This document shows positions 48,990 to 60,972 of a stretch of 64,000 nt of DNA, in pieces. The DNA comes from Phoronis australis (Eukaryota > Phoronida > Phoronidae). The notes beneath the pieces are model-generated. The model worked only from the letters and a program-made list of their open reading frames with translations. It did no database searches and was not told the origin of the DNA. The DNA lies in the NCBI GenBank assembly GCA_002633005.1, contig NMRA01000459.1, forward strand, positions 1 through 64,000. The letters run 5' to 3'. Numbering within the stretch: position 1 is the first letter of the stretch; each line of letters starts with the position of its first letter. The position numbers and the translations under genes are program-made.

Positions 48990-50940
48990 CTTCAAGCACG
49001 CGGCTATTAAACATCACCGTAGAAAGGAAATAGTTGCTGCTACGCCACTTGCATGACAAGGCTAAAAATCGTTCACAGTCCGCCATTTTTCACGTTGTTG
49101 TAAAGCTAAGCAATGACTGCCGAGGTTACACCAACCAATGCTACAGCGCGTGCTACCGCGTGATACCTGCGTGGGACGGGGCGGAGGCAATTGTTCCCCA
49201 TCAAAGGAAAAGACATAGGCTCTTTAGGTTTGGGGTAAGGGGCATCCAAAAAAGATAAAATGCTAGGTTAAAAAAGAAATTTCTTGAATTTCACTTTCAG
49301 ATTTACAGTAGTTACCCTACGACTGAGGTTACGCATAATCCGAAATGGCCGTCTAAGCTAAGCGACCAGTTTGCCGAATCAATTGCCGACCGGAGAGGCG
49401 ACTCAGCTGACGACTGCTAGCAGACCTTTGCTGGTCGGCTAGACGATTGGTCATCGACCGATTTCCGTCCGGCAGGACAAAAACTTGTGATTTGCCCTGT
49501 AATTATAGCCACCAACGTACACGTACAGTCGTCTCTACACTGGCGTTGCTTGTGAATAACCGTAATAAATTGTACTATAGAGGGAGGCGTATACTGAAGA
49601 ACACCAATAGCAGCCTGGTGTGTTTTGCCGCGATATTAATTAAATTTGATAAAAATACTGAAAATCATATTTCTAAACAAACGACTTCAGCCATCTCGAT
49701 TGGCTAGCGAATGACTCAGTCTGATGGCAAACAAGATTTCTACCCGAGCATAACATGAAGTACAAAAATATGGTACCACACTTTCAAGCATGCGTTGTAA
49801 TTATAACCTTCAAATTGTTCGAATACTTTGTTTTTGTATTTGAATTTTACAAACGCGATTTCAGATAAACGAAACGCCTACAGACAGGGCAAAATGCTAA
49901 CGGCAAGCAACAGGCAGACCAGATTAAAACAAGAAACTCCTGGTCAAACACTGTTGACGACGCGACTGACCGAATTTTGATGAAACTCCAAGCAAAGGTG
50001 TAGGGTTGAAATGCGCCGCCACTAATAGATTCTTTGAGGTATTCAACTACTTGGCACCACTATTTGGCGTTTTAGCTTAGTCGAAAAGTAATTCCTTGTT
50101 TGTTAATTGTTCCTGAAACAACTAAGTATATTTTGACGAAACCTGACCGAAGGGTAATTGGACAATATAGCCATACTATTTGGGAATGGACCGTCACAAG
50201 TCGATTTTCGTACCAGCAACTGTTGGCCACTTTGGTTAGTGACTAGCAATTAGTTGTACGCTATTATTGCCAAAATGGACGGACATATTTTCAATAGCGT
50301 AAGCGTGTTTTGCTGAGATGCCGGCACCCGCACAAGTCGATTTCCAGCCTTGACCAAAATTAGTCTAACGTCATATATTAAAGGATACAAATTTATGAAC
50401 AACCCATGAAGTACACAGATGTCGGTGCAATAACGAGGGCATTTCATTTTGTATATTAAGGGAAGACTTTTAATCCGTGTGTTTAGAGTAAACGTTATTA
50501 TTTTCAATCCGCTCGTACATCAAAAATTATGATATCAGTTAAGGTTTACTGTTAACACATCACACTGGGTTACGTAGGAAACATTGACAAATCTATTTTA
50601 TCAAATTATACTGGAAACCAATTTTGATACGCTGGTTTGCAGGTTCATCAGAACTTCGCGCTCCACATGACTGATATGTGTGCGCTATAGGGATTATCAT
50701 TAGAAAGCACATGGCCAAGTGACAGTGAATGAGTGCTAGCCTTTCTATAATTTAGAGTGGTCATCTAAATAAATTATTAATATTGACTGGCTTTTAGAAT
50801 AGCGAAAATCACGTGTTTATGTCACTCATGTGATTACTTGAGGGTTAACCATTATCAATGTATGGTTTCTACAGTGTATGACGTTTGGGTGAACCAAGGA
50901 GTCGCGTGTCAAGAGTCGTAAATACATGTATTTTCTCACA
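48990..50940. other. No gene recognised
   Basis: Short ORFs without domains and no delimited repeats. Confidence 0.4.
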
Positions 50941-50944
50941 ACGT

Positions 50945-51470
50945 GTTAAGGACTGTGCTTTGCAAAGATGGCAGTCCGATGTTGATTATATTCTAAGTTA
51001 AACTACTACAACAATTTTAAGGTTGTATTTGAACATGAAAACTATTTAGAAGTTGATAATCTTCCAAGTTCAAAGTTTTACACGTTTTCGATGTGCAAAC
51101 CACAAACTGGAAGTATTGAAACTGGTCGTCACGTAAATGTGATATATCAAGACAGAGTGTGTACATTATGCTCGAGGAATTGTGTCGAAAATGCATATCA
51201 CTTTTTGTTACTTTGCAACACTGTTTCCAAATCATAGCTACGTTTCTAAGCGAGAGCCTCTGGACAAGTCCCTCTCTGTTTAAATTTCATAGACTGTCAT
51301 GTAATCCTGATACCTCAGTTGTGAAATAAGTATGCTATGCATCTAAAAAAAATAAAAATAAACGGAACAGCTTGTGTATTGCTGAATAGTGTGCATAGCA
51401 CCGCAATGATCTTGTTTGTTTGTTTGTTGTACTTTGGACCGATGGCCATGTACATGTATACAAATAAAGA
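50945..51470 (+). mobile_element. CR1/L2-group LINE 3' end, second copy
   Basis: Colinear, same-strand relative of 18880-19380: both run through GGCAGTCCGATGTTGATT, AAGGTTGTATTTGAACATGAAAAC, CACGTAAATGTGATATATCAA and CTCGAGGAATT, then the CTLC...HF coding remnant and the GGCCATGT end. Both are truncated copies of one LINE family. It is followed by an AAATAAAGAAGATGAAATAATGG tail near 51460. Confidence 0.8.
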
Positions 51471-51479
51471 AGATGAAAT

Positions 51480-54400
51480 AATGGTTTCTGCTTGTAATTT
51501 CGTTCATAAACCCAGCATTCGCAAGTATTCCAATGCCTGACACGCTTAGTACATTACTATAATTTTTGTTGAGTTTATGACGAAGTCGACCTTCCCTACT
51601 AGGCGGTCTACTCATTTTTTACCAGAAACGAGCATTGTGATAAAGGCATAGATATCTCCAGTGCCTTTTCTTGGGATAACTGAAAAATAGGACGAGAGGG
51701 GGTAGCTCCAGTCTTTTCAGCCAGTGATCGCAACTTCATTTTTCCGTGTGGCTAGGTATGTCTTCAAATAATTGATATTCTTTAACATTCCTCTGTACAT
51801 TTTATGTAAAAAGCAGCTTCTTTTGCACTCCTAAAATGATATTATTAAGCAAGAGGTGGCGCTGTATGCAACCTTTTTAGCCAATCTTAAGCTCAGAAAT
51901 TGAAAAAATGCACAAGGTCATTTCCATTAATACATTTAATGATGAAAAAATGTAGTCAAGGAAACCTTCAGCTTTCGAGCTCTGTTGAAAAACGTGAGAA
52001 AAACATTTCAACCAGATACAATGGCTCTTAGCCTTTTCTGGGTATTTATGTTTATTTTACTGAATATTTCATAACAAACATTAAGAAAACATTTCAAGCA
52101 AAGCTGAATATGTTTAAAATTTACACTTAAGTGCGTTCCTTGTTGTTTTAACCTTTTGACCTTTCCAGATAAAGACTAGTTCTTGTTACCACGGCTAGTT
52201 AACACCTTCTGCTGTAAACTACAAGGTGGCCAAACTTGCGAAATATTTTCACTAACAGCAAAAATAGATGTTTAACTTAGATTTTGAGAGGAAATGTATT
52301 TTTCTGATTTTTTCAGCTTATAGCAGTAATTCTTGGGACCTATATCGATTTCACACACAGGTCCTCCAACTAATGTTTATCGGTCAATGTTTCTAGTAAG
52401 GCTCCTACCATTTTGCTTGACCAATGGTCCCCGTTGCGTCGAAACCACAACGAGAGTCATTTCCTATCTAATTTGATAAGAAAATTTAGGGTTCAGTTTA
52501 ATTTTGTTTCATTATTATTACTCACAAGTTACCAAGGGATAACTGATAAATTTCAGATTGGGTACAGTGTAGTTCCAAATTTTATCACCAGGTGGCGTTG
52601 ATAAATTTTGAAAGTTGCTTTAAATTAGCTAAATTCAAAGATCACATATCATGAAAATGCGCAAGTTTAAAAATTGGGACTTTTTACGTTTATAACAGTC
52701 AATAGTTCAAAAACATCAAAACTAAGATGCAACCCTGAATGGTCGCAGAAATTGCTTTATAAGCCTCCTGTTGCCTATAACCCACGACGTTGTAGACATG
52801 TACCGGATATGAAGGCGAATACAGGTCGCGGAAACCCCTGGACTGATGGCTGGAGACAGTTTTGATATTTGTTAAAGTCGTTAAATTTCCGTATGCGCCT
52901 ACGTCACATTCGACCCCGTCCAAACCTTTGCTCAACTCCTAGTAAACAATCAGATAATTTCATTCACATTTTGCGTGACAACATGAAAAGTACTACTGAC
53001 TATGATTAGCTATTAATGATAAATGGCATTTCCCCATTCTGATTGGGCTGATCATAAAATGAGTATTCGAGCGACAATAACCTTGTCGGAGGTCTGACAG
53101 CCTTGGTAATTGTCGATTTAGTTGACGAAAGAAAAAATTGGGCAAATGAGATTATTCAAATTAATATTCCAAATTTGAGACTTTTTAAAAAGACGATGCA
53201 TGAGGATTTTTTTAAATTGTCTTACTCTTTAACTGCCGGTTTCGGAATTATCAAAAGTTGCCATTTTCACCACCGACAATGAGAAATTTCAAATGCTTTT
53301 TGCGTAAAAAATTAAATAGGTACTGCTTCACTCGAGAGGGTGGTCGACTGGGCGAATTCACAGCCCTTTCCGCGGTAACGTCTCGTGCCGCACCTTTAGT
53401 TTCTTACTATATCAAATATTGTCACTTTTTACACTGATAGAAAAGTTTGCAGACGAAAGGTTTCACCTGAGCTTTAGATATCATAATGAGCTGTAGGCAC
53501 TGAATGATTGAGAGTCTCAACAGTCTCAATAAAACTGCCTCTGCTCAACGATAGGTAATGTGTGACAAGATGACTTTGTTCTATTGGCAAAGCAAAACAC
53601 TCGGGTGAAACCAGGAGCGAAATGTTTTAGCAGAAAAAGAAAAAAAAAACATAAAGCTCGAGGGAATACTGTTAAAATAACATTAACTGCTGTATACACG
53701 ATCAGAAATTACATCCTGCTTTGTAAAGGTAAGGCTCAATGTTATCGTAGTGTACTTGAAACGGCAGTTCTTTTTCAAAATGTTTGGTTTTGGGCATGAA
53801 AAGTGACAGTACAAACTGTGAATGCTTTTGACTCATTTAATAACTTGAATCAATCAACTGCCGTAGAAAAACGTCCAAATAAAATAATAAAATGAAGCAA
53901 AATTTGTTATGATGCAATTTCACTTTTATCACAGTATAATATTACTAGTTGATTTGACTTTACAGGGGTAATTTTGAAAGTGATTTTAGACAATTTTGCA
54001 TATTGTAGTTACTCAGAAATTTAATTTGAATCTTTTGTATTAGAACATTAAAAATCCAGGCATGAAGAGGTTCCGAGTGCTCGAACTTAAGTCTTTCGGC
54101 TAACCACTCTCCAATTTGAAACCCGTATGATTTGCATCATGAAGTCCGCACATGCGCAGGCATAGTTACTTTAGAGGGGAAATTTTAGGCTTTGAAAATA
54201 ACCGAGGTATCCAGATGTTTTCGGTAAACATCGTACACGACAGCGCAATTTGCCGAAGAAATGTAGCCTAGACGATTTTGTCAAAAACGGCAGGAAACTG
54301 AAGAGCCCGGGGCACTGTATGGTAGCTGGCTGGATAATCTTTGGGTGGCTTCAGAAGGTTAAGTGAAGACAAAATACCTTCAGACGGTCTGTCGAAGGCG

Positions 54401-54770
54401 GAGTTTGTGACACAAATTGAGGGTTATTATTTATATTTGCACACTCGGTACAAAAGGAGATTCGAATGTTTCGAATCGATAGCCATTCGTTCACGACGGC
54501 CACGTGGTGTGCCTGGTGTTTCCCTTACAAGTTAATTTGAAGTATGTTTCCAGTTCGGATCGATAGACATTCGTTCACGATTGTCACGTGGTGTGCCTTC
54601 ATGGGGTTTCCCTTACAAGCTAATTTGAAGTATCTTTCCATACTCCCCGCGTCCAATGAGACCAGTAGATCACGTGATCAGTCAGCGTAAGGTCACATAA
54701 ACTCCACTGATTGAGGTCGATAGTCGAAATACTGCAACTACATGTAACTGTGTCTGTATACTTTGTGATT
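51480..54770. other. No gene recognised
   Basis: AT-rich sequence with unsupported short ORFs. CACCAGGTGGCGT near 52589 and AGAGGTGGCGCT near 51851 resemble CTCF cores with mismatches. A pair of related segments with CGATAGyCATTCGTTCACGA lies at 54477 and 54561 (local duplication of about 84 bp). Confidence 0.4.
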
Positions 54771-55084
54771 CTGCTATTCATACTCAGCTAACGTCGTCTC
54801 GTCGATGTTTTGGGGAGTTGTGGTCAGCATGAACGCTTAACTTCAGTCCTGGATCGAAGTTGACAGCACCAGTTAACTTCGCAGTAAACAGGTGGATGTA
54901 AGAGTAGAGCGCCGACGCTGCGGAGCGGTACGAATGGTTAACTTCTGTCTAATCGAAGTTATCGTTACATGTAGGTGCTCCTGTTATCGTCAACAATTAC
55001 AGGGCAGTGTCGTCGCTAATAGTTGCTTATACTTTGGTCTAATAAACACCAATCAAGATGACTTTATTAAGTCTAAGTAAACTC

Positions 55085-56015
55085 TAATTGGTAATTCCTA
55101 CTGGCGCGACGTATTTGGAAGTATGACATCTTTCTACAAGAAAATAATTGTTGCATGTGAAGAGGACTTTTTGAATCAAACTTAATTTTGTGGTTTAATA
55201 GTAAATTGGCGATCGGAGGCACAAATGTTTTTTATAAGCCTTGGTTTGTAAAAGGCATAAGATTTATTAGAGATATGTATACCTCTGGTGGTGATTTCGT
55301 TAGTTTGAACCATATGAAAAATGGGTTCTATGTAAAAACTAACTTTGTAGAATATAATGTTGTTGTATCTGCTCTAAGAAGGTTTCAAAAAAGTCTATTT
55401 CAAATAAATTTAAAATTGTAAATGTCTACTCTCCATGTATGCCTTTAGCAATTACTCACTTACGGAAAGATTTGAAGGGTTGTAGACATATAAAATCTGT
55501 TCAGTTTTTAATGACGTTAAGAAACCTTTTAAGTCTGAGTGTAATTGGGAAAAAGAGTTGGGAGATAGTTTAGATTGGAAGAAAATATAAGCATTGCTTT
55601 ATGAAATTACAAAGGATCCTAACATTAGATGGTTCCAATTTAGAATACTACTCAGGATTACTGCAACAAATGCCTTTTTAGTAAAAAACCGTGTTCGGGA
55701 TTCTAACTTATATTCCTTTTGTAATAAAGCTCCAGAGATGCTGTCACATCTTTTTGGGAATGTCGCCTTGTACAAGATTTCTGTAAGGAATTCGGAAAGC
55801 TACTTCAAAAGTGTCCCATTCAGCTTCCCAACTGTCTCTCTTACGAGCGTGTTATTCTTGGACTTTATGAGAGCATGATTTTCTATTTAACATTTTGCTT
55901 CTACTAGCCAAACAGTACATTTACAAGGAGAGATGTCACAAAAAATATACTTAATTTTCACAAGTTTGTTACATCTACGTATGAGTACTATTACGCCGAA
56001 AAATTAATTGCATAA
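55085..56015 (+). mobile_element. L1/Tx1-like LINE 3' fragment
   Basis: C-terminal ORF2 remains similar to 46720-47480: LWFNSKLAIGGTNVFYKPWFVKGIRFI, then NIRWFQFRILLRITATNAFL, a CNKAPEMLSHLFGNV knuckle remnant and a final HKFVTSTYEYYYAEKLIA ending at a stop near 56010. Several frameshifts. The RT catalytic core is absent (5' truncation). Confidence 0.75.
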
Positions 56016-57195
56016 AACTTTGTATAAATACACAGAACGTACCGAGCGTGTCGACCGAGACCGAATGTCGAGTGGGATATTATTTCATGTACGCCACTCG
56101 AAGTACGTTTTGTATTTATCACATACGCATCGAATTCGTGAGTTTCTTTTGTTTTCTGTGGCATTTTATAAATACTTCACCCTGACTGTTTATGTGGCTA
56201 ATCACAACCTGTTGTGTATGTACGTGCGCGTTATGTTGCTAACTTACTATAGGAAAGAAAACAGTTTTAAATGTAACGGTTTATTACTTGAAATTGATAA
56301 AAAGTGTGAAAACGACAGTTTTCGTGCATTGAACTTGTATCATATTTCGAAAATAAATAAATAACAAGAATATTTATAACATCGTAAAATCCTCATCGGA
56401 TAGCTGCACTCATTCATGAAACTAGGTCATTGACCGGAGCGTCGTCTGCTTTCACGAAGATGGTACAAGTGCCACCGTTGATGACAGATCCGGCGAATAT
56501 GTCTATTGTTGCGTTGTTGCAGGTACGTTGTCGCATTTCTACGGATTCTGTAGCCTTGGTACAATGCTGTATACTAAATGTACGACAGTCTGTTGATACA
56601 GCTAGCTGGCTGGCTACGGATTCTGTAGCATGGATAGGCTCATGTGTTGCTGGGACGGTCGTCGTTGCTGCTCGTGTAATACTGTCGCCGATAGTATCGG
56701 GTGCTGTCATGGCCAGTGACAACAATTACATTTGATGCGAGGAATCGGTGCCCGAGTTGCAGACGATATATCTTAGCAATATAAAACTGAGACAGATGTT
56801 ACGATTGAGACCTGGTTGCATGTTGAGTGGTATTTACACTGCTACAATTGTATTACTTTAAGATATTTTATGAAAGTTTGATGATCTAACCGGCTAACGA
56901 CGTCGAGTCGACATTGACCTACCTTTTGAACCTTCAATGTCAGAAGTCACTGTTGAAGTAGTGCGGGAGGTGAATACGGAAAACATTATTACATGGCCGT
57001 ATTTCCCTTGACAGATTCAACACGTATGGGATAAGACAGCTTCTCTGCAAAATTGAAAAATTTCATTGTTCACGTTACTCCATGTACTGAAGTTGTTTAT
57101 TTTATACGAGATACGAGAATGGTCTCTCGTGAGGTGTGCATGCGTGAATGAATGAATGTACTTATTTATGTGTTTGTTTTTGTTGTACTTGTTTA
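56016..57195. other. Unassigned part of the insertion
   Basis: Contains a 118-codon ORF (56008-56364) and overlapping ORFs of about 100 codons on both strands at 56414-56735. None has a domain I recognise. The 56414-56735 segment contains GTTGCAG|GTACG near 56521, which could be a donor, but no partner exon was identified. Confidence 0.4.
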
Positions 57196-57571
57196 TAAAT
57201 GATAATAAATACCTGAAAAATAATCACCAATCGAATTATGTCAATTAACATATGTAAATGTTCCTAAATTGTCAGATTAAAATCTTAACGATGTGCAGCG
57301 CTACCTTGCGATTACTTCGATGACAACAGTGTCACCTACCGTATATTTTCGAAGTTCTCACTACCGAAGCCCGAACGGTTTAGTTAACGCTCAGACCGGA
57401 GTTAAGTCAGTATGAAAAAGCCTTATGTTGTTTGCAGAGTAGTCGTAAGCTGTGACGCTAAAACAAAATGACCGTTTCTACCATGTGAAACGGAAATCCC
57501 GGCGTTTGCAGGTGCAGTCGTGAGTTTAACGAGATGTATACACAATAGATTTCTATTAAACCAAGTTTACA

Positions 57572-57661
57572 CACTTTTCAGACGAAGACCTTGTATAATA
57601 CAGACCAAAGAAATCTCTACGACTCGGAAGTGTCTCGTATTACCCATTGACGACTGGCCGG
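57572..57661 (+). promoter_or_regulatory. Acceptor site and 5' UTR part of the GPCR exon
   Basis: A pyrimidine-containing tract and CACTTTTCAG (AG at 57580-57581) precede the coding start by 80 bp, and an in-frame stop at 57596 rules out a coding extension. A 5' non-coding exon is therefore likely further upstream, possibly beyond the split MITE. It was not identified. Confidence 0.5.
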
Positions 57662-58864
57662 ATGATGAACGGGAACTCGACTTTTAACGTGTCGGATACT
57701 CTGGAAAAAAACGGAAGCGAGTGCGATGATGTTGACTTTGAGGATTTTTACAACAAGGCAAAGTTCGCGACAGGATTGTTTGTTTATCCGACTGTGTGCA
57801 CGTTTGGGGTTGTGGGAAATGTGATAGCCGTGGTCGTATTTTACCATTCCAAACCCAAGACATCGACCAACATCTATTTAATTGCATTGGCATTAGCAGA
57901 CGGTGTGAAACTATTAAATGATTTTCTCTACTTTTGTGTTACGCTCATTCACATGTACGACTCAAAGACCGGTAAAGAAGCTTTTCACATTTTATACCCA
58001 TACTCTCACTTCATCATGAGTTGTACGTCGTTCTTAACTGCATGGTATACTATTTCAGTTGCTGCCGAACGTTATATATATGTTTGTCATCCGGCTCTTT
58101 CAAAAAGCATGTGCACAATCAAGCGAGCTAAGATCGTCTGCCTCACACTGTGCCTGGTTATGGCGGTTTTAGCAGTTCCGTCCGCTTTACGGTACCGTGT
58201 CGTTAATGTTTACGACAACAAGACACACTCTCTCGTGAAAAACTTAAAACTAACGAGTCTTTGGGAAAACAAAGACTTTGCTAGTTCCTACACATGGATT
58301 CAGAATCTTGTCCGCGCAGTAATACCACTTGTGCTGCTCATTGTGCTCAACTCGAGAATAATCCATTCACTGCGAAGAACACGTGCAAATAAAAAGCTTC
58401 GATATCGGAACCGGATATCCACGATGCTCGTTGGAGTCATAATTGTGTTTTTGATCTGCATAACGCCCGATGCTATATTATCAACCTTTGGCTTTGGATA
58501 CGCCGAGGGGACTTGTCTCGTGAAAGGAGTTCGGGAAATATCAGACGCACTGTTGACCCTTAACTCAGCTGTCAATATTATACTGTACAGCATATTCAAC
58601 AAGTTGTTCAGGTTGCATTTCATAAAGTTATTTTGCCACGAAACATGCCTTAACGAAAATACCCAAAGAGAGCTGCAGAGTTTTGATAAAGTTTCAGACA
58701 CTATGTGCATGACCGTGCAGAAGAGTACTGCATCCGCTACGCTCACCATGCGGGATAGCGTCAAAAATGTGTTGGTTAACAACGACAAGCTACTGCTTGT
58801 TCAGAACGGACCTACTTATAAAATGTTATCCTCGTCGCCCGAGGAAGAACATACGTCTTTATGA
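57662..58864 (+). CDS. FMRFamide-receptor-like class A GPCR
   Basis: A 400-residue seven-transmembrane neuropeptide-type receptor. The acidic N-terminus has three N-glycosylation sequons (N5, N9, N17). TM1 has GN (N53), TM2 LALAD (D80), and TM3 ends AAERYIYVCHP (ERY 136-138, the DRY position). TM6 has ICITPDA (P269, in place of CWxP) and TM7 NSAVNIILY (301-309, NPxxY with Pro replaced), followed by FNKLFR as helix 8. The NIILY end and ERYIxVCHP wording are typical of FMRFamide/myosuppressin-like receptors in invertebrates. The first in-frame ATG is 57662; an in-frame TAA lies at 57596, and a good acceptor (CACTTTTCAG, AG at 57580-57581) suggests a spliced 5' UTR. The Cys usually found at the start of TM3 is not obvious. 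The ligand cannot be inferred. Confidence 0.88.
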   Translation: MMNGNSTFNVSDTLEKNGSECDDVDFEDFYNKAKFATGLFVYPTVCTFGVVGNVIAVVVFYHSKPKTSTNIYLIALALADGVKLLNDFLYFCVTLIHMYDSKTGKEAFHILYPYSHFIMSCTSFLTAWYTISVAAERYIYVCHPALSKSMCTIKRAKIVCLTLCLVMAVLAVPSALRYRVVNVYDNKTHSLVKNLKLTSLWENKDFASSYTWIQNLVRAVIPLVLLIVLNSRIIHSLRRTRANKKLRYRNRISTMLVGVIIVFLICITPDAILSTFGFGYAEGTCLVKGVREISDALLTLNSAVNIILYSIFNKLFRLHFIKLFCHETCLNENTQRELQSFDKVSDTMCMTVQKSTASATLTMRDSVKNVLVNNDKLLLVQNGPTYKMLSSSPEEEHTSL

Positions 58865-58996
58865 GAAAAATTGATGTAGAAATGCAAAATCGGTGTCGCA
58901 TTTGTATGAATTACATGTAATTGAATTTTATTCTTCTGAAAAGCACAGCAGTCATCTCTGCGTCCAACTGAGCTCACGCATTTTTCGTGGCACATG

Positions 58997-59116
58997 TACC
59001 ATTGTGGTAAATGTACTATTGTGGTACATGTACTATTGTGGTACACATGTACTATTGTGGTACACATGTACTATTGTGGTACATGTACTATTGTGGCACA
59101 TGTACTATTGTGAACA
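58997..59116 (+). repeat. Minisatellite, about 7 units of ATGTACTATTGTGGTAC
   Basis: Seven imperfect units of 17-21 bp, each containing ACTATTGTGG between ACATGT or GTAC words. The array begins about 130 bp after the GPCR stop codon and may lie in its 3' UTR. The Tyr/Cys-rich ORFs reading through it are artefacts. Confidence 0.9.
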
Positions 59117-59794
59117 CAAATATATCCTTGCACAAAATCTTCATAAGCGTTGGTTTCTTGGTGTTCTTATTTGTGAACAACGTCAAACGTGTCAGAAGTA
59201 TATTTTTGATCATTCTGAAACAGTGCATTTGGGTTATAAAGAACGTTTGTCGATCCCAAAAAGGCCTACCGATATTTTGAAACCAACCAGTTTGACACTA
59301 CACCATGGAGTGGCACGTACTGGCATGTAAATTATCGTAGCAATGATTAAACTTCTCAGAATTGATTGCGACATGTCAATGAGTTGTGCAACACTGCACG
59401 AGTTGATTAGCGCAAATCACAGGTAAATACATGTATGTCGTGGAAAACACGCGAAGACTGCAGACAATGCTTGTCACCGGGCGCCATGGTGGTAGAGTTT
59501 ATGTCCTACGACCACGCACCGTAACAGTTTTTGTGTGACAACGTGCCATTACGTACCATTTCTGTCGAGAGCAGATCTTAAATTGTGCGTAAAAAGTGCA
59601 CAAATACAACGCAAATACAGCGCAAACAGGAATCCATTGAAACGCCACGTTATGCCACAAAATGTTGCAAGTGTCGTTGTATCGGGTCGTCTATCATCAA
59701 GGTATTCCCGAACCTTATTGCGTGCTCATCCTTGCGCGCTGCTGCTGGAACCACACTTGTACACATTTCTATGTCTACCCTGCAATGCACAATA
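59117..59794. other. No gene recognised
   Basis: Short overlapping ORFs without domains. No clear AATAAA for the GPCR transcript was seen close to its stop. Confidence 0.4.
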
Positions 59795-60970
59795 TCAGGT
59801 GTCCCAAAAAGTGAGCAACTTTTTGAGAGTAATTTCTCAGCAACGGATAAACCGATTGTTTTTCAAATTTCTTGCAGATGAACCTTGAGCTATTATCAAC
59901 AAATGAAGAAAATATCAAAGAGATTTGTGTCCAAACTGTGCGAGTACTGTCAAATTAAAAAACGCCATGTCAAAAATAATACATCAAAGGGAAGCTCGCT
60001 TATTTCAGTCTTTGCTCAATGTGGCCTCCATCTTCCTCCACGACTAAACGGAGTCGTTTCTTCCAACCAGAAATGCTTGTCCGTATTTCTTTCATCGAGA
60101 TTTCCTCCCATGAGTCGAGAAGGTTGAATTTCTCGTATTTGTGTCCCATAAACACAATCGTATTGGCGATTTTAGCAATTTCTAGCGTAAAGTCTTTTTC
60201 ATCAGCGAAAATGACTCTTTTCACATCCGTAGCTGAATAGCGGTCATGCAAGTATCGGCATCGAGTTTTTCTATTCGTTCTAACGTTTGATCTCTCCTTG
60301 ATACCCACATTCTTTTGAAGGTTTTAAGTCCATTTTTGCCGTTCATTGCACAGAAGACTTGCTCACATGTAAATCCCTTGCCACTTCTCTCAGAGGTGCG
60401 TGATTCCCAGAGTTGTCCTCTTGGGATTGAATCAGTTCCTCAACACGATCCTCTTTTCCTTTCGAAAATGCAGTCTTGGGTCTCCCACTGCCACCTTTAC
60501 TGGCAACAGACCCTGTGTTGCAATAAGTCTATTGACTGCTGCAAAACTCCACCCTTTTCCTGTTAACTCACTTACGATTCTTATTCCGCCCCACCCTTTC
60601 TCCTTGAAACAGGATTCAATTGTAAATTTATCACTTTTACTCAAAGACATCATTAGAAACCTGAATATTTGACAGTTCTGGTTTGGATACAGATATGACA
60701 AAAAACAGTAGACTTGAGACCTGGGCAGGCATTTTTGACTGACAGATGCTAGCACAGCATGACCACGATGAAAGTCAAAGTGATATTGCATTTTTCACCC
60801 CGCTGTTTTGAATTGCACAATACTTCCATAATTTTTCATATTTCACCAAGACTCTTTGTAGACTTTTTAACGATATCCTGAGGATACATTGTTAAAAATT
60901 GAACGAATTCCGTTGGTCAACTGTTGATGAATTACTTGTCAAAAAGTGGCTCACTTTTTGAGACACCTGA
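59795..60970 (-). mobile_element. Tc1/mariner-type transposon, internally deleted
   Basis: A 1,176-bp element with near-perfect inverted ends: TCAGGTGTCCCAAAAAGTGA and TCAGGTGTCTCAAAAAGTGA, continuing through ACTTTTTGA. It is flanked by TA at 59793-59794 and 60971-60972. The transposase is on the minus strand in several frames. One segment carries MSLSKSDKFTIESCFKEKGW, the N-terminal helix-turn-helix (about 60655 downward). Another carries the VIFADEK block with the second catalytic Asp (about 60215). A third is a C-terminal ISGWKKRLRLVVEEDGGHIE. The region between the DEK block and the C-terminus, which should hold the third catalytic acid, is too short and appears deleted, so the copy is dead. 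Confidence 0.85.
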
Positions 60971-60972
60971 TA

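Larger units (their letters stand above)
54773..57422 (-). mobile_element. TIR MITE 'GGCCxTTCA', copy split by a 2.1-kb insertion
   Basis: The reverse complement of the intact element at 26677-27182 occurs in two halves: 54773-55077 (right half) and about 57200-57422 (left half, ending GTCAGTATGAAAAAGCC). The roughly 2.1 kb between has no counterpart in the intact copy and contains an L1/Tx1-like LINE fragment. Both break regions contain CACCAATC, which may be a short duplication of the insertion site. The right end lies about 160 bp before the GPCR coding exon. Confidence 0.7.

Noticed and set aside
54060-54120. tRNA-like words (GAGTGGTTAGCC and AGTTCGAGCAC) on the minus strand
   Set aside because: The A-to-B box distance is only about 20 bp, too short for a tRNA or tRNA-derived SINE.
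56414-56735. Overlapping ORFs of about 100 codons on both strands
   Set aside because: Open on both strands with Ala/Val/Thr-rich composition and no family resemblance; kept only as an unassigned region.
57647-57661. Five-residue N-terminal extension of the GPCR
   Set aside because: The extension would start at TTG; the first ATG is 57662.
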